Numbered from the stretch's first letter, positions 16,937-26,462 are shown. The stretch: 64,000 bases of DNA from Streptomyces hygroscopicus (GCF_026168105.1 NZ_LBMW01000014.1:1-64000); one strand, 5' to 3'. Program-made: numbers and translations. Notes: generated by a model from the letters alone, not told the origin.

Positions 16937-17530
16937 ATGCCGATCACACCTGCCGCCGCGACGCACCATTCGTCGAACGGCACCGCTGAAGCCATCTTGC
17001 TGGAGCTGGTCGACGAGGACGGCACCACGATCGGCACGGCGGAGAAGCTCGCCGCCCATCAGCCGCCGGGGCAGTTGCACCGGGCGTTCTCGGTGTTCCT
17101 CTTCGACGAGCGGGGCCGGCTGCTGCTCCAGCAGCGGGCGCTGGGCAAGTACCACTCCCCCGGTGTCTGGTCGAACTCCTGCTGCGGCCACCCCTACCCG
17201 GGCGAGGCGCCCTTCGCGGCGGCGGCCCGGCGGACGTACGAGGAGCTGGGAGTCTCCCCGACGCTGCTCGCCGAGGCCGGGACGGTCCGCTACAACCACC
17301 CGGACCCGGACTCGGGCCTGGTGGAGCAGGAGTTCAACCATCTCTTCGTCGGGCTGGTGCAGTCCCCCCTGCACCCGGCCCCGGAGGAGGTCGGCTCCAC
17401 CGCCTTCGTGACCGCCGGGGAGCTGGCGGAGCGGCACGCGAGGGACACGTTCTCGTCGTGGTTCATGACGGTCCTCGACGCGGCACGGCCGGCGATCAGA
17501 GAGCTGACGGGAACGTTCGCGGGCTGGTGA
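16937..17530 (+). CDS. idi: isopentenyl-diphosphate delta-isomerase, type I
   Basis: A 197-aa Nudix-fold enzyme that interconverts IPP and DMAPP. Family features are HRAFSVFLFD, the active-site cysteine in SNSCCGHP (C83), the Nudix-like glutamates in RRTYEELG, and VEQEFNHLF. The start at 16937 (MPITPAA) follows GAAGG at good spacing; two ATGs further upstream are closer to or inside that site. It is separate from the hopanoid operon but in the same neighbourhood, and would balance C5 units for it. Confidence 0.95.
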   Translation: MPITPAAATHHSSNGTAEAILLELVDEDGTTIGTAEKLAAHQPPGQLHRAFSVFLFDERGRLLLQQRALGKYHSPGVWSNSCCGHPYPGEAPFAAAARRTYEELGVSPTLLAEAGTVRYNHPDPDSGLVEQEFNHLFVGLVQSPLHPAPEEVGSTAFVTAGELAERHARDTFSSWFMTVLDAARPAIRELTGTFAGW

Positions 17531-17535
17531 CCCAT

Positions 17536-17567
17536 GGGCCCGTCCGGCCCGTACGGCCGGACGGCCC
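17536..17567 (+). terminator. hairpin terminator after idi
   Basis: GGGCC-C-GTCCGGCC pairs with GGCCGGACGGCCC around a 5-nt loop, starting 6 nt after the idi stop. It lies between two convergent genes and may serve both. Confidence 0.75.
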
Positions 17568-17642
17568 GCATGACTCGCGCCACACGACCCTCGTCACACG
17601 AGGCGGGCGGTCACCCCGCACCCGCACATCCCCTGGGCGCGC

Positions 17643-18152
17643 TCATCCGATCCGTGTCGGCTTGAGCGGCAGGGCGGCCCAGATCACCTTGCCCCCGCTC
17701 GCGGTGTGCTCCACGTCGCACACCCCGCCCGCCTCCCTGCTGATCTCGCGGACCAGGAGCAGTCCCCGGCCGCCGGTGCGGCCGTGGTCGGCCTCCAGGG
17801 CGCTCGGGCGGTAGGGGTGCTCGTCCTCCACCGACACCCGCACCCACTCGGGCCCTACGGCGACCTCCACGGCGAGCATCGGCGAGAGCAGCGCAGCGTG
17901 CCGGACCGCGTTGGTGACCAGTTCGGAAACGATCAGCAGCAACGCGTACACGGTGTCGTCCGAGACGGGCACGCCCTGGCGGGCGAGCAGGTCGCGGACG
18001 GCGCGCCGGGCCTGCGGCACCGAGGCGTCCACTGCAACCGCGGTGAACCGCCAGACCCCCTCGTACGGCAGCGGTCCCGGCGGTCCGAGGCCCTCCGGAA
18101 CGTTCCCTCCGCCTTCAGGGCGCGGGCCGGACCCTCGCCCCTGGTTCTCCAT
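17643..18152 (-). CDS. ATP-binding protein of the HATPase_c / anti-sigma regulatory factor type
   Basis: A 169-aa protein with a histidine-kinase-like ATPase domain of the RsbW/SpoIIAB group that Streptomyces has in many copies. The N box is ELVTNAVRHA, the G1 region is the unusual VEDEHPYRP and the G2 region is GRGLLLV; the C-terminus ends GGKVIWAALP as in relatives. A Gly/Pro-rich tail precedes the domain. The ATG at 18152 is preferred, but ribosome sites are weak and an in-frame GTG at 18188 adds 12 residues. Partner proteins are not adjacent. Confidence 0.8.
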   Translation of the reverse strand: MENQGRGSGPRPEGGGNVPEGLGPPGPLPYEGVWRFTAVAVDASVPQARRAVRDLLARQGVPVSDDTVYALLLIVSELVTNAVRHAALLSPMLAVEVAVGPEWVRVSVEDEHPYRPSALEADHGRTGGRGLLLVREISREAGGVCDVEHTASGGKVIWAALPLKPTRIG

Positions 18153-18424
18153 CGTCCGGTCGCCACCCTTGCGCTCGATTGTCACCACACGTCGAGTGTT
18201 GGGAATGCGCTGGTCCGTCCCGAATGACTGAACAGAAGTCAGCTGGTATCGACGACATCTGACCGTTGGCGTGTGACGCGGTCAGTTGTGTGACCGCTCC
18301 TGCGCCCATTGCGGCGGCTTGGGAACTCTTCGGGTTGTACGGTCCGGCGTCCGATGCCTGCGCCCCGTCGCGCCGGGTTCCCTGCTGATCGTGCGTTCGA
18401 GGGATCCGGATAGCATCCGGTGCC

Positions 18425-19174
18425 ATGGAGCCGCAGCTGGTGCAGAGCGTCACCGACGGGGTCGCGACCGTCGTCATTCACCACCCCGCCAAGCGGAACG
18501 CCATGACCGCCGGCATGTGGGAGTCGCTTCCGCCGCTGCTCGACGGGCTGGCAGCCGACCCGGCCGTCCGGGCGCTGGTGCTCACCGGCGAGGGCACCAC
18601 CTTCTGTGCGGGCGCCGACATCTCCACCCTGCGGGGGTCGCCGGAGAGGGCACAGACCCTGGCCGTACGGGCCGAGGAGGCGCTGGCCGCGTTCCCGAAG
18701 CCGACCCTGGCGGCGATCCGCGGCCACTGCGTGGGCGGCGGGGCACAGCTCGCCGCGGCCTGTGACCTGCGGTTCGCGGAGGAGGGAGCCCTGTTCGGGG
18801 TGACGCCGGCCAAGCTGGGGATCGTCTACCCGGCGCCCTCCACCCGTCGGCTGGTGTCGCTGGTGGGACCCGGCAGCGCCAAGTACCTCTTGTTCTCCGG
18901 TGAGTTGATCGACGCGGGGCGCGCGCTGCGGACCGGGCTGCTGGACGAGCTGCTGCCGGAGGGCGAACTCACCAAGCGGGTCGCGGAGTTCACGCGCGTA
19001 CTGGTCTCCCGCTCGCAGCTGACCCAGGCCGCGGCCAAGGAGTTCGCGAACGGGCGCACGGACCGGGACGCGCACTGGGCGGAACAGGCGCGCGGCAGCG
19101 GCGACACCGCGGAGGGGGTCGCCGCGTTCCTGGAGCGCAGGCAGCCGCGGTTCACCTGGACTACGTCAGGATGA
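18425..19174 (+). CDS. enoyl-CoA hydratase/isomerase (crotonase) family protein lacking both usual catalytic glutamates
   Basis: A 249-aa crotonase-fold protein with the CoA-binding segment CAGADISTL and the oxyanion-hole region HCVGGGAQLAAACDLRFA. In standard enoyl-CoA hydratases two glutamates act on the substrate; here the first (GGGxE) is glutamine and the second (usually in a PE.NLG motif) is absent, the matching stretch reading GVTPAKLGIVYP. The protein may therefore do another crotonase-type reaction or be a binding protein. The 3' end overlaps the convergent DJ-1 gene by 14 nt. Confidence 0.82.
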   Translation: MEPQLVQSVTDGVATVVIHHPAKRNAMTAGMWESLPPLLDGLAADPAVRALVLTGEGTTFCAGADISTLRGSPERAQTLAVRAEEALAAFPKPTLAAIRGHCVGGGAQLAAACDLRFAEEGALFGVTPAKLGIVYPAPSTRRLVSLVGPGSAKYLLFSGELIDAGRALRTGLLDELLPEGELTKRVAEFTRVLVSRSQLTQAAAKEFANGRTDRDAHWAEQARGSGDTAEGVAAFLERRQPRFTWTTSG

Positions 19175-19796
19175 AGCGGCTCCTGGCGCGGAGCTTCTCG
19201 ACGAGGTGCGCGGGCGCCTTGTGCGGGGATCCCGCGTCGTAGGGCGGCTGCGGGTCGTACTCGGTCGCCAGTTGCACGGCTTGCGCCCGCTCGTCGCCCG
19301 CGACACGGCCGAGCAGGGTGAGGCCCATGTCGATGCCCGAGGAGACGCCCGCGGCCGTGACGTACTTGCCGTCGAACACCACGCGCTCCCCCGTGGGCTC
19401 GGCGCCCAGCCGCCCGAGCGCGTCCAGAGCCAGCCAGTGCGAGGTGGCACGGCGCCCCCGGAGGAGACCGGCGGCGGCGAGCAGCAGGGAACCCGTACAA
19501 ACGGACGCCGTCCAGGCGCTGGTGGCGTCCGCCGCGCGCAGCCAGTCGAGGAGGTCCCCGTTCTCCATCTGCGCACTCTGGCCGGGCCCTCCGGGGACAA
19601 CCACGATGCCGGGGGACGGAACCTCGGCCAGGGTCCTGTCGGCGGTGAGCGCGAGGGTTCCGGTGTCGTTGCGCACCGGCCCCGTCCGCTCGGCCACGAA
19701 GACGGTCTCCGAGCCGGGGAGGCGGCTGAGGATCTCGTACGGGCCCACGGCATCCAGGGCGGTGAACCGGTCGAAAAGGACGATCGCGATCTGCAC
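19161..19796 (-). CDS. DJ-1/PfpI family protein (isonitrile hydratase-like)
   Basis: A 211-aa DJ-1/PfpI-fold protein. The nucleophile elbow is ASVCTGSLLLAAAG with Cys at about 100, followed by TSHWLALD; an N-terminal Asp lies in ALDAVGPYE. These match isonitrile hydratase-type members and the sensor half of GlxA regulators. The GTG start at 19796 follows GGAGAG. It lacks a DNA-binding domain, but its upstream same-strand neighbour is a GlxA-type regulator with the same fold, so the pair may be related by duplication. Confidence 0.82.
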   Translation of the reverse strand: MQIAIVLFDRFTALDAVGPYEILSRLPGSETVFVAERTGPVRNDTGTLALTADRTLAEVPSPGIVVVPGGPGQSAQMENGDLLDWLRAADATSAWTASVCTGSLLLAAAGLLRGRRATSHWLALDALGRLGAEPTGERVVFDGKYVTAAGVSSGIDMGLTLLGRVAGDERAQAVQLATEYDPQPPYDAGSPHKAPAHLVEKLRARSRFILT

Positions 19797-19802
19797 GGAC
19801 TC

Positions 19803-19920
19803 TCCTTCGGTGGTCACGGGCTTTCCCCCAGTGGTCACGGACTTGCCTCGGCGATCACGGACTTACCTCCGTGGTCACGAACTTTCCTCGATGGTCATGG
19901 GACTTCCCCTCGGTCATCGG
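19803..19920. repeat. 20-bp imperfect tandem array (about six units)
   Basis: A core like TGGTCACGGACTT recurs at 19811, 19832, 19852, 19872, 19892 and 19911, that is every 20 bp (once 21, once 19), with units diverging towards the right. It fills the gap between the DJ-1 gene and the upstream regulator. The period is not a multiple of three, so it is not coding. Confidence 0.85.
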
Positions 19921-19968
19921 TGAGTGGTCGCCCCTTCCGGGATCAGTGGGTGGTCGTCCCTTCGTCGA

Positions 19969-20922
19969 TCAGCTGGTGGTCGTCGGCCGGAAGCGGCGTC
20001 GGTACTCCGCCGGGGGTGCGCCGAGTGCCTTGACGAAGGCCCGGCGCATCGCCTCGGGCGTGCCGTAGCCGCTGGCGCGGGCGATCTCCTCGACGCCGTC
20101 GGCGGAGTCCTCCAGGAGTCGGCGCGCGTGCTCGAGTCGGATGCGGTCCACATAGCGGCCCGGGGTCGTCCCGGTCTCGGCCCGGAACGCGCGGGCGAAG
20201 TGGCGGGGCGACAGCCTGGCGCGGGCGGCGAGCGACTCCACGCCGAGGTCGCCCTCCGGGTGCTCGCTGATCCACCGCTGGACCTCGCGCAGGGGCTCGC
20301 GTTGTGCGGTCTGGGCGGACAGCTGGGCGCTGAACTGGGCCTGGTTGCCCGGGCGGCGCAGGAACACCACCAGGTGCCGGGCGATGGTCAGGGCGGTCTC
20401 GCGGCCGAGGTCCTCCTCGACGAGGGCCAGGGCGAGGTCGATGCCGGACGTGACTCCTGCCGAGGTGGCGACGCGGCCGTCGCGGACGTAGATGGGGTCG
20501 GGGTCGACCTCGATCCGCGGGTGGTCGCGGGCCAGCTTGTCGCAGTACGCCCAGTGGGTGGTCGCGCGGCGGCCGTCGAGGAGGCCCGCGCGGGCGAGCA
20601 GGAAGGCGCCGGTGCAGATGGAGACCAGGCGGTCCGCGCGGGGGCCGTGTTCCCGCAGCCACTGCACCAGGCGCGGGTCGGGGCTTCTGGTGCCCTGGCC
20701 ACCGGGGACCAGCACGGTGTGCGCGGCGGGTGCGTCGGCGAGGGCGCGGTCGGGGACCAGTGTGAAGCCGCTGGAGGTCCGTACGGGAGCACCGTCCAGG
20801 GATGCCGTGACGATCCGGTAGGTCCCGGGGCAGGCGGATTCTGCTCCCGCGAAGACCTCCACCGGGCCGGTGATGTCGAGGCTCTGCACGCCGTCGAGGA
20901 GGACGGCCAGGAGGGTGCGCAT
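19969..20922 (-). CDS. GlxA family transcriptional regulator (DJ-1 domain plus AraC-type HTH)
   Basis: A 317-aa protein with an N-terminal DJ-1/PfpI-like domain (MRTLLAVLLDGVQSLDITGP, elbow SICTGAFLLARAG) and a C-terminal AraC-type double helix-turn-helix (LSPRHFARAFRAETGTTPGR, then EEIARASGYGTPEAMRRAF). Such regulators usually sense small molecules with the DJ-1 domain. The start at 20922 is by homology; a frame starting 9 codons earlier is possible and neither has a strong ribosome site. A likely target is the adjacent DJ-1 gene across the tandem array. Confidence 0.88.
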   Translation of the reverse strand: MRTLLAVLLDGVQSLDITGPVEVFAGAESACPGTYRIVTASLDGAPVRTSSGFTLVPDRALADAPAAHTVLVPGGQGTRSPDPRLVQWLREHGPRADRLVSICTGAFLLARAGLLDGRRATTHWAYCDKLARDHPRIEVDPDPIYVRDGRVATSAGVTSGIDLALALVEEDLGRETALTIARHLVVFLRRPGNQAQFSAQLSAQTAQREPLREVQRWISEHPEGDLGVESLAARARLSPRHFARAFRAETGTTPGRYVDRIRLEHARRLLEDSADGVEEIARASGYGTPEAMRRAFVKALGAPPAEYRRRFRPTTTS

Positions 20923-21035
20923 GCGACGATTCTTGGCGGAGCACACCATGGCCGCAACGACGAATACCCCACATTTTCTGCCATCCCCCTCGCCGCCGTT
21001 CCTCGGCGTACCGACCAGTCGGTAACCTTCGGGAC

Positions 21036-21902
21036 ATGACCACTACCCTGCCGGAGCGCGCCGGACGGCGCTGCCACAACGTGATCAATCCGCTGCACTC
21101 GACGCACTACTTCTCCCCCGATCTGGAACGGGAACTGACCGCCCTGGGCGTCGACGACCAGAGGGCCGCCTACTTCGCGGTGCGGGCCGCTGCCATGGGG
21201 CCGGTGGGCGCGGGCGTGGTGACGGCGACGTTCTACAACTTCCGGCCCGAACTGGTGGCCCGACACGTGCCCGCCGTATGGGCGACGGCTTCCCCGGACG
21301 CGGTGCTCGCGGCACGCGCGCGTGCCGTCGACGCGACGCTGCGACGGCTGCTCGGCGAGGAGGTCGTCGCCTCCAAGGAGATGAGCGAGGCGGCGGAGCT
21401 GGCGTTGCGCGCGGTGGAGGCATGCACCCGGCACGCGCGCCCTCTCTACTCCGCGCACGCCGATCTGCCCGTGCCCGACGAGCCGCACCTGGCGTTCTGG
21501 CACGCGGCCACGCTGCTGCGCGAGCACCGCGGCGACGGTCATCTCACGGTGCTGGTGGGCGCGGAGCTCGGACCGGTGGAGGCGCTGGTGACGCACACGG
21601 CGACCGGCAAGGGCATGGCCCCGAAGTGGGCCCTGGCCACCCGCGGCTGGAGCAGGGCGGACTGGGACGCGGCGTGCGTGCGACTGCGCGAGCGCGGACT
21701 GCTCGACGCGGACGGGGCATTGACCGAGGCGGGCGCCGCGCTTCGCGCCGAGATGGAGGCGGAGACCGACCGCCTCGACCGTGCTCCGTACGAACACCTG
21801 GGCGCCGCCGGCGTCGAGCGGCTGACGGAACTGGGGAGCGTCCTGCTGACCAAGGCCCTGGAGGCCGGCGCCTTCCCCGAGGGCATGATCGGCAAGGGCT
21901 GA
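21036..21902 (+). CDS. SCO6745 family protein, function unknown
   Basis: A 288-aa soluble protein that I recognise as the actinobacterial SCO6745-type family, without known activity. It is helical and rich in Ala/Leu/Glu, with conserved-looking blocks [15 protein letters not shown] at the N-terminus, [14 protein letters not shown] in the middle and a winged-helix-like C-terminal half ([21 protein letters not shown]), which resembles a MarR-type DNA-binding wing. The ATG at 21036 lies downstream of a short promoter-like region shared with the divergent GlxA regulator. A strong terminator follows. Confidence 0.8.
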   Translation: MTTTLPERAGRRCHNVINPLHSTHYFSPDLERELTALGVDDQRAAYFAVRAAAMGPVGAGVVTATFYNFRPELVARHVPAVWATASPDAVLAARARAVDATLRRLLGEEVVASKEMSEAAELALRAVEACTRHARPLYSAHADLPVPDEPHLAFWHAATLLREHRGDGHLTVLVGAELGPVEALVTHTATGKGMAPKWALATRGWSRADWDAACVRLRERGLLDADGALTEAGAALRAEMEAETDRLDRAPYEHLGAAGVERLTELGSVLLTKALEAGAFPEGMIGKG

Positions 21903-21903
21903 A

Positions 21904-21943
21904 CCCTTGGCCGTCCCGGCCGACACGCCGGGACGGCCAAGGG
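21904..21943 (+). terminator. strong hairpin terminator
   Basis: A perfect 17-bp stem (CCCTTGGCCGTCCCGGC and its complement) with a 6-nt loop begins one base after the stop of the SCO6745-type gene. There is no T-run, as usual in Streptomyces. Confidence 0.85.
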
Positions 21944-22120
21944 GGAGGGGAAGTCCGTGTTCCGGGCGAGGGCGAACACGCCCCGTCGGAGGGCCGTCCC
22001 GCGAGGCGCCGGGGTCCGGACCGGGGCCCGCGCCCCCGGGATGTCCGCCCTGAGCCCCCGTTGTCGGTGCGACCTGCCACAATTGCCGCGCAACCTCAGT
22101 GGAGAAGGCGGTACGGGATC

Positions 22121-24481
22121 GTGACGACACCCCTCGTAGGGTCCATCGAAGGCAGGATCGCCGAGGAGCTCGGCGTACGGGAGCGGCAGGTGAAGGCCGC
22201 GGTCGAGCTGCTGGACGGCGGCTCGACGGTGCCCTTCATCGCCCGCTACCGCAAGGAAGCGACCGAGATGCTCGACGACGCGCAGCTGCGCACGATCGAG
22301 GAGCGGCTGCGCTATCTGCGGGAGCTGGAGGAGCGGCGCACGGCGATCCTGGAGTCGGTGCGCGAGCAGGGCAAGCTCACCGACGAGTTGGAGGCCCAGA
22401 TCCGGGGCGCGCAGACCAAGGCGCGCCTGGAGGACATCTACCTGCCGTTCAAGCCGAAGCGGCGCACGAAGGCGCAGATCGCGCGCGAGGCCGGTCTGGA
22501 GCCACTGGCCGAGGGCCTGCTCGGCGACCCGACGGTCGAGCCGCTCGCCGCGGCGTCGGCCTTCGTCGACGCCGACAAGGGCGTGCCCGACCCGCAGGCC
22601 GCGCTCGACGGCGCGCGGGCGATCCTGACCGAGCGGTTCTCGGAGGACGCCGACCTGATCGGGGAGCTGCGTGAGCGCATGTGGGTGCGCGGGCGTCTGG
22701 CCGCCAAGGTGCGGGAGGGCAAGGAGGAGGCGGGCGCCAAGTTCGCCGACTACTTCGACTTCGCCGAGCCCTTCACCGAGCTGCCCTCGCACCGCATCCT
22801 CGCCATGCTGCGCGGCGAGAAGGAGGAGGTCCTCGACCTCGTCCTGGAGCCGGAGGAGCCGACGGACGGCCCGTCGTCGTACGAGGGAATCGTGGCGAAC
22901 CGCTTCGGGATCGCCGATCGCGGCCGCGCCGCCGACAAGTGGCTGACGGACACGGTGCGGTGGGCCTGGCGCACCCGCATCCTCGTTCACCTCGGCATCG
23001 ACCTGCGGCTGCGGCTGCGTACGGCCGCCGAGGACGAGGCGGTGGCGGTCTTCGCCGCGAACCTGCGGGACCTGCTGCTCGCCGCCCCGGCCGGCACACG
23101 CGCGACGCTGGGCCTGGACCCCGGCTTCCGTACGGGCGTGAAGGTGGCCGTGGTGGACGCGACCGGCAAGGTGGTCGCCACGGACGTCATCTACCCGCAC
23201 GTCCCGGCGAACAAGTGGGACGAGGCGATCGCCAAGGTCGCCCGGCTCGCGAAGGAGCACGCGGTCGAGCTGATCGCGATCGGCAATGGCACGGCGTCCC
23301 GCGAGACCGACAAGCTCGCCGGTGAACTCATCGCCAAGCACCCGGAGTTGAAGCTCACCAAGGTGATGGTGTCCGAGGCGGGCGCGTCGGTGTACTCGGC
23401 CTCGGCGTTCGCCTCCCAGGAGCTGCCGGGTATGGACGTCTCGCTGCGCGGCGCGGTCTCCATCGCGCGCCGTCTCCAGGACCCGCTCGCCGAGCTGGTG
23501 AAGATCGATCCGAAGTCGATCGGCGTCGGCCAGTACCAGCACGACCTGTCCGAGGTGAAGCTCTCGCGCTCGCTGGACGCGGTGGTCGAGGACTGTGTGA
23601 ACGGCGTGGGGGTGGACGTCAACACGGCGTCGACTCCGCTGCTCGCCCGGGTCTCCGGCATCTCCTCCGGGCTCGCGGAGAACATCGTGGCGCACCGCGA
23701 CGCGAACGGCCCGTTCACCTCGCGCTCCCAGCTGAAGAACGTGGCGCGACTCGGCCCGAAGGCGTACGAGCAGTGCGCGGGCTTCCTGCGGATCCGGGGC
23801 GGCGACGACCCGCTGGACGCCTCCAGCGTGCACCCGGAGGCGTACCCGGTGGTCCGGCGCATGGTGAAGACGGCGGGCCAGGAGGTCGCCTCGCTGATCG
23901 GCAACACGGCGGTGCTGCGGTCGCTGAAGCCGGCCGAGTTCGTGGACGAGACGTTCGGTCTGCCGACCGTGAGCGACATCCTGAAGGAGCTGGAGAAGCC
24001 CGGGCGCGACCCCCGGCCCGCGTTCAAGACGGCCACCTTCAAGGAGGGCGTCGAGAAGATCTCCGACCTGTCGTCCGGGATGATCCTCGAAGGTGTCGTC
24101 ACGAATGTCGCCGCATTCGGTGCCTTCGTGGACGTCGGCGTCCACCAGGACGGTCTGGTGCATGTGTCGGCGATGTCGAAGACGTTCGTCAAGGACCCGC
24201 GTGACGTGGTGAAGCCGGGCGACATCGTCAAGGTGAAGGTGCTGGACGTCGACATTCCGCGCAAGCGCATCTCGCTGACGCTGCGGCTGGACGACGAGGC
24301 CGCCGCGCAGGGGCCCCAGGGCGGGGGCGGGCGCCAGCAGCGTGGCGGACGTCCGCCGCAGCAGCGCCAGGGCCGCGGCGGTGACCGTAACTCACGGCAG
24401 GCCCCTCCGCCGGCCAACAGCGCGATGGCCGACGCGTTGCGCCGCGCGGGTCTGCTCGACCCGAAGAGCGGCCGCCGCTGA
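22121..24481 (+). CDS. tex: Tex family RNA-binding transcription accessory protein
   Basis: A 786-aa Tex homologue. Domain order fits the family: N-terminal Tex helical region ([22 protein letters not shown] and [15 protein letters not shown]), a YqgF/RNaseH-like domain ([10 protein letters not shown] near residue 330), helix-hairpin-helix motifs ([20 protein letters not shown]), and a C-terminal S1 RNA-binding domain near 650-725. A Gln/Gly/Arg-rich tail follows. The GTG at 22121 is taken as start; an ATG 22 nt earlier is out of frame. Tex binds RNA and associates with transcribing polymerase. Confidence 0.96.
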   Translation: MTTPLVGSIEGRIAEELGVRERQVKAAVELLDGGSTVPFIARYRKEATEMLDDAQLRTIEERLRYLRELEERRTAILESVREQGKLTDELEAQIRGAQTKARLEDIYLPFKPKRRTKAQIAREAGLEPLAEGLLGDPTVEPLAAASAFVDADKGVPDPQAALDGARAILTERFSEDADLIGELRERMWVRGRLAAKVREGKEEAGAKFADYFDFAEPFTELPSHRILAMLRGEKEEVLDLVLEPEEPTDGPSSYEGIVANRFGIADRGRAADKWLTDTVRWAWRTRILVHLGIDLRLRLRTAAEDEAVAVFAANLRDLLLAAPAGTRATLGLDPGFRTGVKVAVVDATGKVVATDVIYPHVPANKWDEAIAKVARLAKEHAVELIAIGNGTASRETDKLAGELIAKHPELKLTKVMVSEAGASVYSASAFASQELPGMDVSLRGAVSIARRLQDPLAELVKIDPKSIGVGQYQHDLSEVKLSRSLDAVVEDCVNGVGVDVNTASTPLLARVSGISSGLAENIVAHRDANGPFTSRSQLKNVARLGPKAYEQCAGFLRIRGGDDPLDASSVHPEAYPVVRRMVKTAGQEVASLIGNTAVLRSLKPAEFVDETFGLPTVSDILKELEKPGRDPRPAFKTATFKEGVEKISDLSSGMILEGVVTNVAAFGAFVDVGVHQDGLVHVSAMSKTFVKDPRDVVKPGDIVKVKVLDVDIPRKRISLTLRLDDEAAAQGPQGGGGRQQRGGRPPQQRQGRGGDRNSRQAPPPANSAMADALRRAGLLDPKSGRR

Positions 24482-24491
24482 CACATCCGGG

Positions 24492-24525
24492 TCCGGACTC
24501 TCCGGTACGACACGGAGGGTCCGGG
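24492..24525 (+). terminator. hairpin terminator after tex
   Basis: TCCGGACTCTCCG pairs with CGGAGGGTCCGGG through 13 pairs (two of them G-U) around an 8-nt loop, 11 nt after the tex stop. Confidence 0.75.
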
Positions 24526-24547
24526 CCTGAGTGGGGCCGACGACTGG

Positions 24548-24733
24548 GCGGTGTCCGACCATGCGCGTCGGATCAGCGCGCGGCGTCCGGTGCAGGGGGC
24601 ACCTCCCAGCGGTGGCCGGGGGAGCATCGCAGGGCGGAGGATCTCCCGCGTACTGGGCGTACTCGGGTGTCCGGCAACGCGACGAGGGGCCGTGCCAGGT
24701 GCCGTGCGCCCGGCGGGAGCGGTCAGACACCGC
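24548..24733. mobile_element. MITE-like inverted-repeat element, copy 1
   Basis: This 186-bp stretch has 13-bp terminal inverted repeats, GCGGTGTCCGACC at the left and GGTCAGACACCGC at the right (12 of 13 match). It carries no ORF. The interior is clearly homologous to 46705-46875 (shared blocks GCGCGCGGCGTCCGGTGCA, ACTCCCGCGTACTGGGCG-like and TCCGGCAACGCG). Its right end directly abuts the stop codon of the minus-strand ABC-F gene. I recall similar sequences in many Streptomyces genomes; no transposase is near. Confidence 0.75.
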
Positions 24734-26374
24734 TCAGCGTTCGGTCACCTTGCCGTCCGCGACCTCCAGCCGACGGGTCACCCGTACCGCGTCCAGCATC
24801 CGGCGGTCATGGGTGACCAGCAGAAGCGTGCCGTCGTAGGAGTCGAGGGCCGACTCCAACTGCTCGATGGCCGGCAGGTCGAGGTGGTTGGTCGGCTCGT
24901 CCAGGACCAGCAGATTCACGCCCCTGCCCTGGAGCAGTGCGAGGGCGGCCCTTGTGCGCTCGCCCGGCGAGAGGGTCTCCGCCGGGCGCAGCACGTGGTC
25001 CGCCTTCAGGCCGAACTTGGCGAGCAGTGTGCGGACGTCGGCCGGTTCCACGTCCGGGACCGCCACGCAGAACGCGTCCAGCAGGGACCGCGAGCCGTGG
25101 AAGAGGCCCCGGGCCTGGTCGACCTCGCCGACCAGGACGCCCGAACCCAGGTCGGCGTGGCCCGCGTCCAGGGGGACACGGCCCAGCAGCGCGCCGAGCA
25201 ACGTCGACTTGCCCGCACCGTTCGCGCCTGTCACCGCCACCCGGTCCGCCCAGTCGATCTGCAGGGAGACCGGGCCGAACGTGAAGTCGCCGCGTCGTAC
25301 CTCGGCGTCCCGGAGCGTGGCGACGACCGCGCCCGAGCGCGGGCCCGGCGCGATCTCCATGCGCAGCTCCCACTCCTTGCGGGGCTCCTCGACGACGTCG
25401 AGGCGCTCGATCATGCGCTGGGTCTGGCGGGCCTTGGCGGCCTGCTTCTCGCTTGCCTCACTGCGGAACTTGCGGCCGATCTTGTCGTTGTCGTTGCCCG
25501 CCTTGCGCCGCGCGTTCTTCACCCCCTTGTCCATCCAGGCGCGTTGCATCTGCGCCCGGTCCTGGAGGACGGCCTTCTTGTCGGCGTACTCCTCGTACTC
25601 CTCGCGGGCATGCCGACGGGCCGTTTCGCGCTCCTCCAGGTAGGCCTCGTATCCGCCGCCGTAGAGGTTGATCCGCTGCTGGGCGAGGTCGAGTTCGAGG
25701 ACCTTGGTCACCGTGCGGGTGAGGAACTCACGGTCGTGGCTGACAACCACCGTCCCGGCCCGCAACCCGCTCACGAAGCGCTCCAGCCGCTCCAGCCCGT
25801 CCAGGTCCAGGTCGTTCGTCGGCTCGTCGAGCAGGAAGACGTCATAGCGGGACAGCAGCAGTGAGGCGAGGCCGGCCCGGGCCGCCTGCCCGCCGGACAG
25901 GGAGGTCATCGGCTGGTCCAGGCCGACACCGAGCCCGAGGGAGTCGGCGACGTCCTCGGCGCGCTCGTCGAGGTCGGCGCCACCGAGGCCGAGCCAGCGC
26001 TCCAGGCCGACCGCATACGCATCGTCGGCCCCGGGCGTGCCGTCGACGAGCCCCTGGGTGGCCTCGTCCATCCGGCGCTGGGCCTCGGCCACACCCGTGC
26101 GGCGGGCCAGGAACTCCCGCACCGTCTCGCCCGGCCGCCGCTCCGGCTCCTGCGGCAGATGGCCGACCGTCGCGGTCGGCGGGGACAGGCGCAGCTCGCC
26201 CCGCTCCGGAGTGATCAGTCCGGCGAGCATCCGCAGCAGGGTGGACTTGCCGGCCCCGTTGGCACCGACGAGCCCGACCACGTCACCGGGCGCGACGACG
26301 AGGTCCAGCCCGGAGAAGAGGGGACGGTCGCCGTGCCCGGCGGCGAGGTTCTTGGCGACGAGAGTGGCAGTCAT
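24734..26374 (-). CDS. ABC-F family ATPase (translation factor / ribosome protection type)
   Basis: A 546-aa soluble protein with two ABC domains and no membrane segments. The first Walker A is GANGAGKST at 38-46, signature LSGGQAAR, Walker B FLLDEPTND; the second Walker A is again GANGAGKST, with signature LSPGERTR and Walker B LVLDEPTNH. Between them lies the charged linker (EEYEEYADKKAVLQDR and on) typical of ABC-F proteins that reach into the ribosomal E site. It may be a housekeeping factor or give resistance to ribosome-targeting drugs; sequence alone does not decide. Confidence 0.93.
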   Translation of the reverse strand: MTATLVAKNLAAGHGDRPLFSGLDLVVAPGDVVGLVGANGAGKSTLLRMLAGLITPERGELRLSPPTATVGHLPQEPERRPGETVREFLARRTGVAEAQRRMDEATQGLVDGTPGADDAYAVGLERWLGLGGADLDERAEDVADSLGLGVGLDQPMTSLSGGQAARAGLASLLLSRYDVFLLDEPTNDLDLDGLERLERFVSGLRAGTVVVSHDREFLTRTVTKVLELDLAQQRINLYGGGYEAYLEERETARRHAREEYEEYADKKAVLQDRAQMQRAWMDKGVKNARRKAGNDNDKIGRKFRSEASEKQAAKARQTQRMIERLDVVEEPRKEWELRMEIAPGPRSGAVVATLRDAEVRRGDFTFGPVSLQIDWADRVAVTGANGAGKSTLLGALLGRVPLDAGHADLGSGVLVGEVDQARGLFHGSRSLLDAFCVAVPDVEPADVRTLLAKFGLKADHVLRPAETLSPGERTRAALALLQGRGVNLLVLDEPTNHLDLPAIEQLESALDSYDGTLLLVTHDRRMLDAVRVTRRLEVADGKVTER

Positions 26375-26462
26375 CAGACCGCCGATCCTAGCCAGCGCAC
26401 GCTCCCTGGCCCAACGAGCTGAGCACCGGCGGGCCGCGCGGGGGACTCACCCAGCCGCACGC

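Noticed and set aside
19803..19920. CRISPR array
   Set aside because: The repeats are contiguous 20-bp imperfect units without spacers and no cas genes are present.
21539..24163. 874-codon minus-strand frame opposite tex
   Set aside because: Shadow of the tex gene, His/Arg/Leu-rich without domains.
24734..26374. ABC-F protein as the missing ATPase of the ABC-2 permease
   Set aside because: It has two fused ABC domains and the ABC-F linker, unlike TagH/Wzt exporter ATPases, and lies 15 kb away.
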